A stretch of DNA of 64,000 bases, from the NCBI RefSeq assembly GCF_000378425.1, contig NZ_KB899812.1, positions 99,019 to 163,018 on the forward strand, written 5' to 3'. The stretch is from Cohnella laeviribosi DSM 21336. Its GTDB lineage: Bacteria; Bacillota; Bacilli; Paenibacillales; Paenibacillaceae. Both the position numbers and the translations under genes were made by a program. How positions within the stretch are numbered: position 1 is the stretch's first letter; each line of letters starts with the position of its first letter. Under the pieces are notes generated by a model that saw nothing but the letters and a program-made list of their open reading frames with translations, searched no databases and had not been told where the DNA came from. Below are positions 34,576-43,221 of the stretch, piece by piece.

Positions 34576-35868
34576 ATGAAGCGCACCATCGGTGTACATG
34601 AAAGACCGCCCGCCGGGCAAAGCCTGATGCTCAGCCTTCAGCATCTGTTCGCCATGTTCGGCTCAACCGTGCTGGTCCCCACTTATCTGGGAGTCGATCC
34701 CGCCGTCTGCTTGCTGATGAACGGGATCGGCACGCTTTTGTATTTATGGATTTGCCAGGGCAAGATCCCTGCCTATCTCGGCTCCAGTTTCGCCTTTATC
34801 GCCCCGGCCGGAGCGGTTATCGGCTCCCACGCTTCGACCGGGACGGGTTATGCGGCGGCGCTTGGCGGCTTTATCGCGGCCGGGCTTGTGTTCATTGTCA
34901 TCGCCCTGATCGTGAAAATCGCGGGCACCCGCTGGATCGACGTCGTCTTCCCGCCCGCCGCCATGGGCGCGATCGTCGCCGTCATCGGTTTGGAACTGAT
35001 CCCGACCGCAGCGAAAATGGCCGGCTGGATTTCGGACGGCTCGGCCGACTGGAAACCGGACCCCAATTCCATCGCGCTGTCCACGGTGACGCTGCTGATT
35101 ACCGTGCTCGGCTCCGTGCTGTTCCGCGGCTTTTTCCGCATCATCCCGATATTGATCGGCATCGTTGCCGGCTACGTGCTGGCGTACTTCATGCGCGAAA
35201 CGAAGCTGGATGCCGTCGCCGCGGCGCCGTGGTTCGATTCCCCCACCTTTACTTTGCCATCGTTCGAATGGACGGCCATTCTGACCGTTGTTCCGGCCGC
35301 GCTTGTCGTCGTCGCCGAGCATATCGGCCATCTGATCGTAACCGGCAACATTGTCGAGAAGGATTTGTCCAAAGACCCCGGACTTCACCGCTCCTTGCTG
35401 GGCAACGGCATTTCGACGGTCATCTCCGGATTTACCGGCTCCACGCCCAATACGACCTATGGCGAAAACATCGGCGTTCTGGCCATTACCCGGGTCTACT
35501 CCACGTTCGTGATCGGGGGCGCCGCCGTCATCGCCATCTTGCTGTCGTTCCTCGGCAAATTCTCCGCGCTGATCGCCAACATCCCCGTTCCGGTCATGGG
35601 CGGCGTCTCCCTGCTGCTGTTCGGCGTCATCGCCGCCTCCGGCTTTCGGATGCTCGTCGAATCGAAGGTGGACTACAGCAAGCCGACCAATATGTTCCTG
35701 ACAACCGTCGTGCTCGCGACCGGCCTTAGCGGCGCCAAAATCACCGCGGGCGACTTCTCCCTGTCGGGCATGGCGCTTGCCACCGTCGTCGCGATCGCGC
35801 TCAGCCTGCTGTTCAAGCTGTTCGAAATCGCGAAGCTGTCCAACGACCGGGAAGCTTCCGGGCACTAA
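34576..35868 (+). CDS. uraA: Uracil permease (NCS2 family)
   Basis: Nucleobase:cation symporter of 430 residues with about 12-14 membrane segments. NCS2/UraA marks: MLSLQHLFAMFGSTVLVPTYLG near the N-terminus, VVAEHIGHLIVTGNI (Glu and His that contact uracil), and the signature STPNTTYGENIGVLAITRVYS (about 287-310). Imports uracil with protons. ATG follows TTGGAGG. It is monocistronic and followed by a terminator, so it is not in a pyr operon. Confidence 0.9.
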   Translation: MKRTIGVHERPPAGQSLMLSLQHLFAMFGSTVLVPTYLGVDPAVCLLMNGIGTLLYLWICQGKIPAYLGSSFAFIAPAGAVIGSHASTGTGYAAALGGFIAAGLVFIVIALIVKIAGTRWIDVVFPPAAMGAIVAVIGLELIPTAAKMAGWISDGSADWKPDPNSIALSTVTLLITVLGSVLFRGFFRIIPILIGIVAGYVLAYFMRETKLDAVAAAPWFDSPTFTLPSFEWTAILTVVPAALVVVAEHIGHLIVTGNIVEKDLSKDPGLHRSLLGNGISTVISGFTGSTPNTTYGENIGVLAITRVYSTFVIGGAAVIAILLSFLGKFSALIANIPVPVMGGVSLLLFGVIAASGFRMLVESKVDYSKPTNMFLTTVVLATGLSGAKITAGDFSLSGMALATVVAIALSLLFKLFEIAKLSNDREASGH

Positions 35869-35887
35869 TATGTTGATCGACCGTTCG

Positions 35888-35917
35888 GTCCGCCGGCCTC
35901 CGCCGCGCGGACTTTTT
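35888..35917 (+). terminator. Terminator of uraA
   Basis: Stem gtccgc / gcggac with a GC-rich loop and five T. Confidence 0.72.
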
Positions 35918-35985
35918 GTTTCGATTAGACACGCCCAGCCGGCAGATGGTATGATCCGTCTAGAACCGAAGACGAGGTGACCTCC

Positions 35986-36648
35986 ATGTTTGTCGGCATT
36001 TCCGCAAAGCAGACGCTGGCCAGCGAAAGCGCGATCAAGCAAAAGCGAAGAACGAAAATCAAGCAAATCGCCGAGCGGCTTTTTATCCGCCAAGGCATTC
36101 ATGAAACCTCGATGCAGCAGATCGCCGACGAATCGGGCATGGGCAGAAGAACGATTTACCACTATTACAACACCAAGGAAGAAATCGCGATCGACATCCA
36201 GCAGGATTTTCTCCGGGAGCTGCAAACGGTGGACGGCCTTGAGGCCGTTCTGGAATCGGATTCGACGGGACTGCAAAAAACGGAAGCGATGCTGGACCTT
36301 GTGCTCGAGCATTATCTGAACCGCATTCCGCAGATCGAATATTTGAACGAATTCGACCGCGTGTTCAAAAACGCCGAGGACTATGAATTCACGACGCCCG
36401 AGCTGATGCAGTATGACGTTTACCGCCTGCTGCACAAGGCGCTCCATCTCGGCATGGCCGACGGGACAGTTCGCCCGATGTCGGAGCGGGAAGTGAACAG
36501 CGTCATTTTGACGGTCAATCACGCGCTGTTCGCCTTGATCATGCGCATTGTCGGGCGGCAGGATATCTTCAAACGGACGTACGACTACGGCCTGAAGGAT
36601 ATCCGCATGCTGGTTTCGCTCATTACTAACGGACTCAAAAACGGCTGA
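35986..36648 (+). CDS. TetR-family regulator
   Basis: TetR regulator of 220 residues: N-terminal helix-turn-helix (about 20-65; IAERLFIRQGIHETSMQQIADESGMGRRTIYHYYNTKEEI) and an all-helical ligand domain. ATG after GAGGTG was chosen; a GTG three codons upstream is possible. It precedes a GH3 beta-glucosidase gene, with a large palindrome and a good promoter in the gap, so it probably controls that gene and perhaps senses a glycoside or aglycone. Confidence 0.87.
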   Translation: MFVGISAKQTLASESAIKQKRRTKIKQIAERLFIRQGIHETSMQQIADESGMGRRTIYHYYNTKEEIAIDIQQDFLRELQTVDGLEAVLESDSTGLQKTEAMLDLVLEHYLNRIPQIEYLNEFDRVFKNAEDYEFTTPELMQYDVYRLLHKALHLGMADGTVRPMSEREVNSVILTVNHALFALIMRIVGRQDIFKRTYDYGLKDIRMLVSLITNGLKNG

Positions 36649-36653
36649 ATCGG

Positions 36654-36695
36654 TGGCACAGGATGTGCAATTTTAAATTGACACACCTTGTGCCA
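36654..36695. promoter_or_regulatory. Palindromic operator between the TetR gene and the GH3 gene
   Basis: Arms tggcacaggatgtgcaattt and aaattgacacaccttgtgcca form a near-perfect inverted repeat about 42 bases long. The right arm covers the -35 box of the GH3 promoter. A TTTTTG follows, so it may also act as a terminator for the TetR gene. Confidence 0.72.
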
Positions 36696-36707
36696 TTTTT
36701 GTATAGT
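36678..36707 (+). promoter_or_regulatory. Promoter of the GH3 gene
   Basis: TTGACA, 18-base spacer, TATAGT; start codon 42 bases downstream. Confidence 0.78.
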
Positions 36708-36749
36708 GAAATCGGATACATTGAATTTGATTGGCCGGAGGGCGAAAAC

Positions 36750-38948
36750 ATGGATATCGAAGCCATCATCCGCAACATGACGGTGGAGGAGAAAATCCGG
36801 CTGCTTGCCGGAGCTTCCTTCTGGAGCACGCACGCCGTCGAACGGCTCGGCATCCCGTCCGTCGTGCTGACGGACGGCCCGCACGGACTGCGCCTTAGCG
36901 GCTCCGACGAGACGGGAGACATTCTGGCGAACGCAAAGCCGGCGACGGCCTTCCCGATCGAAGCGGCGATGGCCGCCACCTGGAACGAGCGTCTGGTCGA
37001 GGAAGCGGGCCGGACCATAGCCGAAGAATGCCAGCATTACGGCGTCGGCATCCTGCTCGGACCGGGCGTCAACGGCAAGCGGTCGCCGCTTGGCGGGCGC
37101 AATTTCGAGTATTACTCGGAAGACCCGTATTTGAGCGGCCGCATGGGCAGCGCCTTCGTAAGAGGCGTTCAATCCGGCGGCGTCGGGACGTCCGTGAAGC
37201 ATTTTGTCGCCAACGAGCAGGAAACGAACCGGATGGTCGTCAGTTCGGAGGTCGATGAACGCACGCTTAGGGAAATCTATCTGCTTCCGTTCGAAATGAT
37301 CGTCAAAGACGCGCAGCCCTGGACGATCATGTGCGCCTACAACAAGGTGAACGGCACGCAAATGGCCAACCATGACGGGCTGCTGAACGGCGTATTGAAA
37401 AACGAATGGGGCTTCGAAGGACTGGTCATGTCCGATTGGGGAGCCGTCGAGGACAAAACGGCGTCCGTCCGCTGCGGACTCGATCTGGAAATGCCCGGTC
37501 CCGGCGCCCGGGACGCGGAAGTGCTGGAGGCCTACCGGAACGGGCTTGTGACCGACGAGCAGCTTGACGATCACGTGCGGCGCATTCTCGGCGTCATCCA
37601 AAAGATTGCCGCTTCCAAGCGCGACGTTCCGGCGCTCGAGGCGGACCGCCATCACGAGGTGGCGCGCAAGGTGGCCGAGGAAGCGATCGTGCTGCTGAAA
37701 AACGAAGGCGGCTTGCTCCCGCTCGCCAAGGGGGCGAATATTGCCGTGCTGGGCAAGTTCGCGGAAATCCCCCGCTTCCAGGGCGGCGGCAGTTCCCATA
37801 TGAATCCCGCCAAGCTCGACATTCCGCTGGACGCCCTGTCTGCGTTCGCGCATACCGTCTATGGAGCCGGTTATGCGGACGAATCGCCCGACGAGGAGCT
37901 GATCGAGGAAGCCGCGGAGCTTGCCAAGGGCAAAGACGCCGTTATCGTGTTTGTCGGCACGACGGAAAAAATCGAAAGCGAAGGCTACGACCGCGCGGAT
38001 ATCGGATTGCCCGAAAGCCATCTGCGGCTGATCGAAGCGGTCGCCCGCGTCAATCCGAACGTGGCCGTCGTCACCCACAGCGGATCGGCGATCGACCTCC
38101 GGCCGTTCGAGCGCTCGGTGCGGGCCATCGTCCACGCCTGGCTTCCGGGGCAGGCCGGCGGCTCGGCGATCGCGAACATCCTGTTCGGCGAAACGAACCC
38201 GTCCGGCAAGCTGAGCGAAACGTTCCCGCTCGCGCTGGAGCATAATCCGTCTTACTTGTCGTTTCCCGGCGACATTGCCAGCGTCCGCTACAGCGAAGGC
38301 ATTTTTGTCGGTTACCGCTATTACGATACGAAGAAGCTGGATGTGCTTTATCCGTTCGGCCACGGTCTGTCGTATACGGAGTTCCAGTACGCCAACCTGC
38401 GGCTGTCTGCGGACCGTCTTGAAAACGGCGGCACCCTGCAAGTAACGTTCGATGTCACGAACCGCGGTGCCCGCGCCGGCAAAGAGGTCGCACAAGTGTA
38501 TGTGCGCGACATCAAAGCTTCGGTGCCCAAGCCGGACAAAGAACTGAAGGGATTTGCCAAGATCGGGCTCGCTCCGGGCGAGACGAAGACGGTGACCGTC
38601 GAGCTGGACGAGCGCGCCTTCTCCCACTACTGCCCGCATCTTAGAAGGTTCGCCGTCGAAACCGGTGTATTCGCCATTCTCGTCGGCTCGTCCTCCCGGG
38701 ACATCCGCCTGTCGGCGACGGTCTTCTTCCACTCTGGCGACGAGACCCGGCTTCCGCTGACGCCGGACCACAGCCTGAAGGAGTGGCTCGAGGACGATCG
38801 CAGCGCCAGCCGCATCAGGGAAGCGCTCCGCAACGCGAACGTGGACGAAGCAAGCCCGCTGTTCCCCATTCTGCTCGGCATGCCCGTACGCAAGCTTCGC
38901 CTCCTGTTCCCGGCGCTGGAAGGGCTGTCGGCCGCCGCTGCGGAATAA
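36750..38948 (+). CDS. Glycoside hydrolase family 3 beta-glucosidase
   Basis: GH3 enzyme of 732 residues without a signal peptide, so cytoplasmic. Order: N-terminal (beta/alpha)8 domain (about 10-310) with DGPHGLR, GVGTSVKHFVANEQE (KHF substrate loop) and the nucleophile Asp in VMSDWGAVED (about 232); an alpha/beta sandwich (about 320-540) with VIVFVGTTEKIESEGYDR carrying the acid/base Glu region; and a C-terminal Fn3-like domain (about 590-665). It releases terminal beta-glucosyl units from oligosaccharides taken up by the cell. GGAGGG precedes the ATG. Repression by the adjacent TetR is likely. Confidence 0.9.
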   Translation: MDIEAIIRNMTVEEKIRLLAGASFWSTHAVERLGIPSVVLTDGPHGLRLSGSDETGDILANAKPATAFPIEAAMAATWNERLVEEAGRTIAEECQHYGVGILLGPGVNGKRSPLGGRNFEYYSEDPYLSGRMGSAFVRGVQSGGVGTSVKHFVANEQETNRMVVSSEVDERTLREIYLLPFEMIVKDAQPWTIMCAYNKVNGTQMANHDGLLNGVLKNEWGFEGLVMSDWGAVEDKTASVRCGLDLEMPGPGARDAEVLEAYRNGLVTDEQLDDHVRRILGVIQKIAASKRDVPALEADRHHEVARKVAEEAIVLLKNEGGLLPLAKGANIAVLGKFAEIPRFQGGGSSHMNPAKLDIPLDALSAFAHTVYGAGYADESPDEELIEEAAELAKGKDAVIVFVGTTEKIESEGYDRADIGLPESHLRLIEAVARVNPNVAVVTHSGSAIDLRPFERSVRAIVHAWLPGQAGGSAIANILFGETNPSGKLSETFPLALEHNPSYLSFPGDIASVRYSEGIFVGYRYYDTKKLDVLYPFGHGLSYTEFQYANLRLSADRLENGGTLQVTFDVTNRGARAGKEVAQVYVRDIKASVPKPDKELKGFAKIGLAPGETKTVTVELDERAFSHYCPHLRRFAVETGVFAILVGSSSRDIRLSATVFFHSGDETRLPLTPDHSLKEWLEDDRSASRIREALRNANVDEASPLFPILLGMPVRKLRLLFPALEGLSAAAAE

Positions 38949-38953
38949 GACGC

Positions 38954-39011
38954 GCGCCCGCGAACCTTGGCGTCCGCGGCTTCATACGGGGGCGCCAAAG
39001 CTCGCGGGCGC
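38954..39011 (+). terminator. Large inverted repeat after the GH3 gene
   Basis: gcgcccgcg...ttggcg pairs with cgccaa...cgcgggcgc. No T-run, so it may be a rho-dependent or structural end rather than an intrinsic terminator. Confidence 0.5.
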
Positions 39012-39102
39012 TGCATACGGCCGGGTGCCAGCCCGAAAGCCGGGACCGGTATCCGGCCCGGATGTCCGGCATGGATGGCCCGGCATGGATACCCTGCCCG
39101 GC

Positions 39103-39849
39103 CTACTGCGGCCCTCCGTCGCCCAGCATCTTCAGCAAAGCGGGCGGAAGCTGAAAAGGCTGCTTGTCCGTTATCATTTTGTCCAGCTCGCTCATTTCCT
39201 CCTCGGCGCGAATCTCCTTGATGAGCTCGATCTCCTTGTGAAGGCGTTCCATCTTCCGGTCGAGCGCGGTGGCCGATTCCGCCGCTTCCTTCAGTTCCCG
39301 GAGCAGTCTGGCCGGCACGGCCTGATTGTACTTGTAATAGATTTTGTGCTCCAGACTGGCCCAGAAGTCCATCGCGATCGTCCGGATTTGAACCTCCACG
39401 CATACCTGCTCCTTCCGGTCCGACATGAACACCGGCACCTCGACCAGCATATGCAGGCTCTGATAGCCGTTCGGCTTCGGATTTTGAATATAGTCCTTGA
39501 TCGTCAAAATGGTCAGATCGCTTTGGTTCTGCAGCATCTCGCTGATCCGGTAAATATCCGAGATAAAGGAACAGGTGATGCGGATGCCCGCAATATCCTT
39601 GATATTGGCCCGAATGCTGGAGAAAGAGAGGTCGCAGCCTTTGCGGATGACTTTTTTGATCAGGCTTTCCGGAGACTTGAGCCGCGACTTCGTATGCTCG
39701 ATCGGATTGTAGTCGTGGAGCATTTGAAACTCTTCTTGCAGGATTTCGATTTTGGTTTCCATTTCGCTCAAAGCGAATTTGTACATCATCAAAAACCGGG
39801 TAATTTCGTTTTTGAACCGCTTGAATTGTTCGACCTGGATGGCGTTCAT
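39103..39849 (-). CDS. relQ: Small alarmone synthetase RelQ/YjbM
   Basis: Single-domain (p)ppGpp synthetase of 248 residues that transfers pyrophosphate from ATP to GDP or GTP. Features: TKSRLKSPESLIKKVIRKG (ATP-binding basic residues), NIKDIAGIRITCSFISDIY (metal-binding Asp in DIAGIR), DYIQNPKPNGYQSLHMLV (G-loop with the Tyr that stacks on GDP) and EVQIRTIAMDFWASLEHKIYYK. No hydrolase, TGS or ACT domains. The ATG has AAGGAG; an upstream in-frame ATG lacks one. Unlike in B. subtilis, no NAD kinase gene adjoins it here; fabI lies 213 bases upstream on the same strand. Confidence 0.9.
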   Translation of the reverse strand: MNAIQVEQFKRFKNEITRFLMMYKFALSEMETKIEILQEEFQMLHDYNPIEHTKSRLKSPESLIKKVIRKGCDLSFSSIRANIKDIAGIRITCSFISDIYRISEMLQNQSDLTILTIKDYIQNPKPNGYQSLHMLVEVPVFMSDRKEQVCVEVQIRTIAMDFWASLEHKIYYKYNQAVPARLLRELKEAAESATALDRKMERLHKEIELIKEIRAEEEMSELDKMITDKQPFQLPPALLKMLGDGGPQ

Positions 39850-40001
39850 CCTTTCAACTCCTTCCGCGGCCTTGGTCTGCCGTTCTTTTATTGTCCCAAT
39901 CCCGACGGCAAATTTCAAGCGGACACGTTAATCCTTCGCCGCAAGATTCGGCAAATGCGCATGCGGACGCTTTGTCTTCCTTCGAAACGGTGCATGCGGG
40001 C

Positions 40002-40033
40002 AAAACAAAAGGATGGCCTAAAACAGGACATCC
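40002..40033 (-). terminator. Terminator of fabI
   Basis: Minus strand: GGATGTCCT pairs with AGGCCATCC, followed by TTTTGTTTT. Confidence 0.78.
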
Positions 40034-40062
40034 CTTTGTCGATGTATCCGGTATTCAGAAAA

Positions 40063-40839
40063 TTACATGCCCATGATATGGTAGCCCGAATCGACATGCA
40101 GCACTTCGCCGGTAATGCCTCGGGACAGGTCGCTGATCAGGAACATCGTCGCGTCGCCGACTTCGTCCTGATCGACGTTTTTGCGCAGCGGCGCTTTTTC
40201 CTCGATCGTCGTCATGATATCGTTGAAGCCCGACACCGCTTTGGCCGCCAGCGTGCGGATCGGTCCGGCCGAGATGGCGTTGACGCGGATGCCGTCCTTG
40301 CCGAGGTCCTCCGCCAAATACCGGACGCTGGCTTCGAGCGCCGCTTTGGCCACGCCCATGACGTTGTAGTTTTTGACGACGCGCTCCGCGCCGATGTACG
40401 TCTGGGTGACGATGCTGCCGCCTTCGGTCATGATTTTTCTCGCCTCCCGCGCGACCGCCACCAGCGAGTAGGCGCTGGAATTTTGCGCGAGCAGGTAGCC
40501 CTCCCGGGACGTGTTCACGTACTCCCCTTTCAGCTCCTCCTTATCCGCAAAAGCGAGCGAGTGAACGACGCCGTGAATCGTCCCGACTTTCGCTCCGATT
40601 TCGGCGAAGGCCTTCTCGATGCTTTCGTCGCTCAGCACGTCGCAGGAAACCTTCAGCAGCGGCTCGATGTTGTGCTCGGCGAGCAGTTCCTCCAGCTTCT
40701 CCAAAGACCTTTCCTGACGGTAGGTAAAGACCAGCTTCGCGCCTTGCTTGTGCAAAGACTTGGCGATCCCCCAACCGATGCTGCGCTTGTTGGCGACCCC
40801 CATGACAACGACCACTTTGTTTTCCAATAAATTTGCCAA
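40063..40839 (-). CDS. fabI: Enoyl-[acyl-carrier-protein] reductase (NADH) FabI
   Basis: Short-chain dehydrogenase of 258 residues that reduces trans-2-enoyl-ACP in the last step of fatty-acid elongation; target of triclosan. NADH site GVANKRSIGWGIAKSL at the N-terminus; catalytic pair Tyr-x6-Lys in YNVMGVAKAAL (Tyr near 157, Lys near 164), SLAF.D near 95, and substrate loop AISAGPIRTLAAKAV. Start is TTG, with GGGGAGGG upstream. A minus-strand TATAAT (40914-40919) and a 12-bp palindrome cctttctaaagg (40925-40936) lie upstream. Single-gene unit with its own terminator. Confidence 0.93.
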   Translation of the reverse strand: MANLLENKVVVVMGVANKRSIGWGIAKSLHKQGAKLVFTYRQERSLEKLEELLAEHNIEPLLKVSCDVLSDESIEKAFAEIGAKVGTIHGVVHSLAFADKEELKGEYVNTSREGYLLAQNSSAYSLVAVAREARKIMTEGGSIVTQTYIGAERVVKNYNVMGVAKAALEASVRYLAEDLGKDGIRVNAISAGPIRTLAAKAVSGFNDIMTTIEEKAPLRKNVDQDEVGDATMFLISDLSRGITGEVLHVDSGYHIMGM

Positions 40840-41410
40840 AAATGTCCCTCCCCGCGAACTTCAACCGCGACTTTTATTTTATCGTGTACAAGTTTGCTTT
40901 TTGCAAATTCTATATTATAGGAAACCTTTCTAAAGGTCCACCTGTCGCCTGCTTCCCGCAAACGCTTCCCGCCGATTTCTTCGCTCCCCGTCTTCTTCTG
41001 CAGTTGCTTAAAAAGCAACGATTTGGGCCGATCGCCGCTCCTTTGCCCACGCAGTTGTTTTTATAGCAATTAAAACCCCGGAACTCGGCATTTTCGTTTG
41101 AAAAGCGAAATTTAATTGCTTTTAAGGCACTTCAAACGCGGCACTCAGCAGAACAACCCGCTGCAATTGCTGAAATAGCAATTCTATGACGGGGCTGCCG
41201 CCTATCGGCCGGAGACGTGCCGCGGATCGGGACCGACCGATCCAGGCTTGCGTGCGCCGGAGAGACAAAGCCCGGCAAATCCCCTTTGCCGCCCCTGCAT
41301 GCGAGCGTCGCCGCTCCGTCACGCGACAGGACAAGCCCGCCCGCGGCAGCGGCTTATTTGTGCTATAGTTAGGAAAAAAAGCATCGGCAACGCAAGAGGG
41401 GGATTCGCTC
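40840..41410. other. Intergenic region between divergent fabI and LLM genes
   Basis: Near fabI it has a minus-strand -10 box (40914-40919) and the palindrome cctttctaaagg. The centre (41000-41184) is a string of small hairpins described separately. From 41190 to 41350 it is GC-rich without a recognisable gene. gctatagtta near 41363 may be part of the LLM promoter. Confidence 0.5.
41000..41184. repeat. Array of four small GCAATT-type hairpins
   Basis: Four imperfect inverted words: cagttgcttaaaaagcaacg (41000), cagttgtttttatagcaatt (41051), taattgcttttaaggca (41112) and gcaattgctgaaatagcaatt (41163). The third, with flanks (41108-41138), is the complement of the cgttttaagtgcctaaaaggcaattaaat part of the tandem repeat near 19 kb, with few changes. 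This suggests a dispersed intergenic repeat family. Confidence 0.75.
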
Positions 41411-42427
41411 ATGAAGCTTGGAATCTTGGATCAAGCCCCGGTCACCAAAGGCCGGCCGCCGAAGCTCGCCCTGGAGCAGGCGCTTAAGCTCGCCCAGGCC
41501 GGGGAGCGGCTCGGGTATGCCCGCTACTGGCTGGCCGAGCACCACCATCTCGGCGGGCTCGCGTGTTCGGCTCCCGAAATTATGCTGGGCTACATCGGCG
41601 CCCAAACGTCCACCATCCGCCTCGGAGCTGGCGCGATTCTGCTTCCCTATTACAGTCCGTACAAAGTCGCCGAGACGTTTCATATGCTGGCCTCGCTTTT
41701 TCCGAACCGAATCGATCTGGGCGTCGCAAGATCCCCGGGAGGGCCGGCGGAAGCGTCGATGGCGCTGTCGGACCGCTTTTTGGAACGGGTGTGGAAGCTT
41801 CCGGAATTATTCGAAGAGCTGCTGCGCTTTCTGGACCGCGATTTTCCCGCCGACCACCCTTACGCGTCTTTAGCCGCCGATCCGCTTCCGGCGATCCCTC
41901 CCGAGCCGTGGATTTTGGGAACGAGCGAGAAAAGCGCCATGCTGGCGGCCCAAAAGGGAGTGGCTTACGCCTACGGCCATTTCATGAACAGGGACAACGC
42001 GCACCGGGCGATCGACACGTATATCCGCCACTTTCAACCCGTCCGTTCGCTGCCGAAGCCGTACGTGCTGCTCGCCGTTTCGGCCGTGTGCGCGGATACG
42101 GCGGACAAGGCGCGCAAGACGGCTCTGAGCTCGTATATCTGGAGGCTGCAGACGGCGGACGGTTCCGGGAGCGACGGTCTCCCTTCTCCGGAGGAAGCGA
42201 CGGCGTATGCGGCCGCCCGGAACCTCGATACGGCCGCCGGGTTGGACAAAGCGCTGGAGAAGACGATGATCGTCGGCTCTCCCGCCGAGGTCAAGCAGCG
42301 GCTGAACGCGCTGCAGGCCGCCTACCGGCCGGACGAGTTGATGATCCTTTCCTACGCGTACGACTTCGAAGACCGGCTCCGTTCGTACGAGCTGATCGCC
42401 CGGGCCATGCTGGGCGGTCAAACCTGA
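41411..42427 (+). CDS. LLM-class flavin-dependent oxidoreductase (MsnO8 type)
   Basis: Luciferase-like monooxygenase of 338 residues with a TIM-barrel fold. Family marks: LGILDQAPV at the N-terminus, LGYARYWLAEHHHLGGLACSAPEI (about 34-57), IRLGAGAILLPYYSPYKVAE, LFPNRIDLGVARSPGG, and PWILGTSEKSAMLAAQKGVAYAYGHF. These enzymes use reduced FMN and O2; real substrates are mostly unknown. Start ATG after GAGGGGG. Stands alone with repeats upstream and short direct words (gcctgaa) just downstream at 42420-42490. Confidence 0.88.
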   Translation: MKLGILDQAPVTKGRPPKLALEQALKLAQAGERLGYARYWLAEHHHLGGLACSAPEIMLGYIGAQTSTIRLGAGAILLPYYSPYKVAETFHMLASLFPNRIDLGVARSPGGPAEASMALSDRFLERVWKLPELFEELLRFLDRDFPADHPYASLAADPLPAIPPEPWILGTSEKSAMLAAQKGVAYAYGHFMNRDNAHRAIDTYIRHFQPVRSLPKPYVLLAVSAVCADTADKARKTALSSYIWRLQTADGSGSDGLPSPEEATAYAAARNLDTAAGLDKALEKTMIVGSPAEVKQRLNALQAAYRPDELMILSYAYDFEDRLRSYELIARAMLGGQT

Positions 42428-42489
42428 AGGCGTGCAAGCCTGAAAACCGCGCAAGCCTGAAGGCGCAATGCCTGAAAACGCGCAAACCT

Positions 42490-43221
42490 TCAGTCGACGG
42501 CAGCCGGCTGCAGCGCCGTTTTCAGCCACGAGCGGACCGCATCGAAGGTAATCTCCAGGTTGGAGCGGCCCTCGGCGTTGACGAACGGCTCCCGCTCGCG
42601 GAAATAATCCGCGTGTCCGCCGATGATCGGCAGCGCCCGGATATGCGCCGGAGCGTGCTTGTCCGCCGCCCAGAGCGGCCAACGCCGCGAGCCGGCCGTC
42701 CAGCCGCCGAAGGTGCCGAGCCGGCAGACCGGGTCAGCCGGCTTAAACGGACCCGCCGGCGAAGCCGGCTCCCCGCCCGCATACAGGTATAGCACCGAGC
42801 GGCGAAGGCTGTCGGGAATGCGGACGCGCGGGGAACCGATCATCACGACCGGGCAAGGATCGCCCCCTTCCAGCGCTAGCAGCCGCTCCGCCGCATGAAG
42901 GGCGGCCAGCCCTCCCCCGCTGTGGCCGATCAGGATCGTTTTTTCGCCTTGGCGCCGCTCCCGGGCAAGCAGGCTGCCCAGCGTCCGTCCGCCGCCGATG
43001 GAGCGGCCGCGGCGGCGGCGCATACCCGCCCTGATGTCGCGGCGGATCTCCCACAGCTGCCGCACCGCTCCCCGGGACCAGTCTCCGTACGGAAACAACA
43101 GCTCCGAATGGACCGTCCAGCCTTCTTCCTCCAGCCAAGCGTGCAGGACCGCGCGGAATCGCTCCATAAAATGCGGAGCCGTCCGGAAGCCGGCCAGCAA
43201 GTACAAGCCTATCTTATTCAT
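42490..43221 (-). CDS. Alpha/beta-hydrolase-fold protein
   Basis: Protein of 243 residues with an alpha/beta-hydrolase layout: IGLYLLAGFRTAPHF at the N-terminus, nucleophile elbow LIGHSGGGLAALHAAE (Ser near 100), VVMIGSPRV, and a late His in GGHADYFRERE that could complete the triad. Its reaction is unknown (esterase, lipase or thioesterase). The ATG lies a few bases inside the end of the upstream M48 protease gene, with no strong ribosome binding site, so translation is probably coupled to that gene. Confidence 0.76.
   Translation of the reverse strand: MNKIGLYLLAGFRTAPHFMERFRAVLHAWLEEEGWTVHSELLFPYGDWSRGAVRQLWEIRRDIRAGMRRRRGRSIGGGRTLGSLLARERRQGEKTILIGHSGGGLAALHAAERLLALEGGDPCPVVMIGSPRVRIPDSLRRSVLYLYAGGEPASPAGPFKPADPVCRLGTFGGWTAGSRRWPLWAADKHAPAHIRALPIIGGHADYFREREPFVNAEGRSNLEITFDAVRSWLKTALQPAAVD

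Noticed and set aside
34744-36522. 592-codon minus-strand frame opposite uraA and the TetR gene
   Set aside because: Antisense shadow of an obvious membrane transporter; Asp/Gly/His-rich composition with no domain.
36585-38771. 728-codon minus-strand frame opposite the GH3 gene
   Set aside because: Antisense to a clear GH3 gene with its own promoter and ribosome binding site.
40920-40940. FapR operator upstream of fabI
   Set aside because: The palindrome cctttctaaagg does not match the FapR consensus (TTAGTACCTnnTACTAA type).
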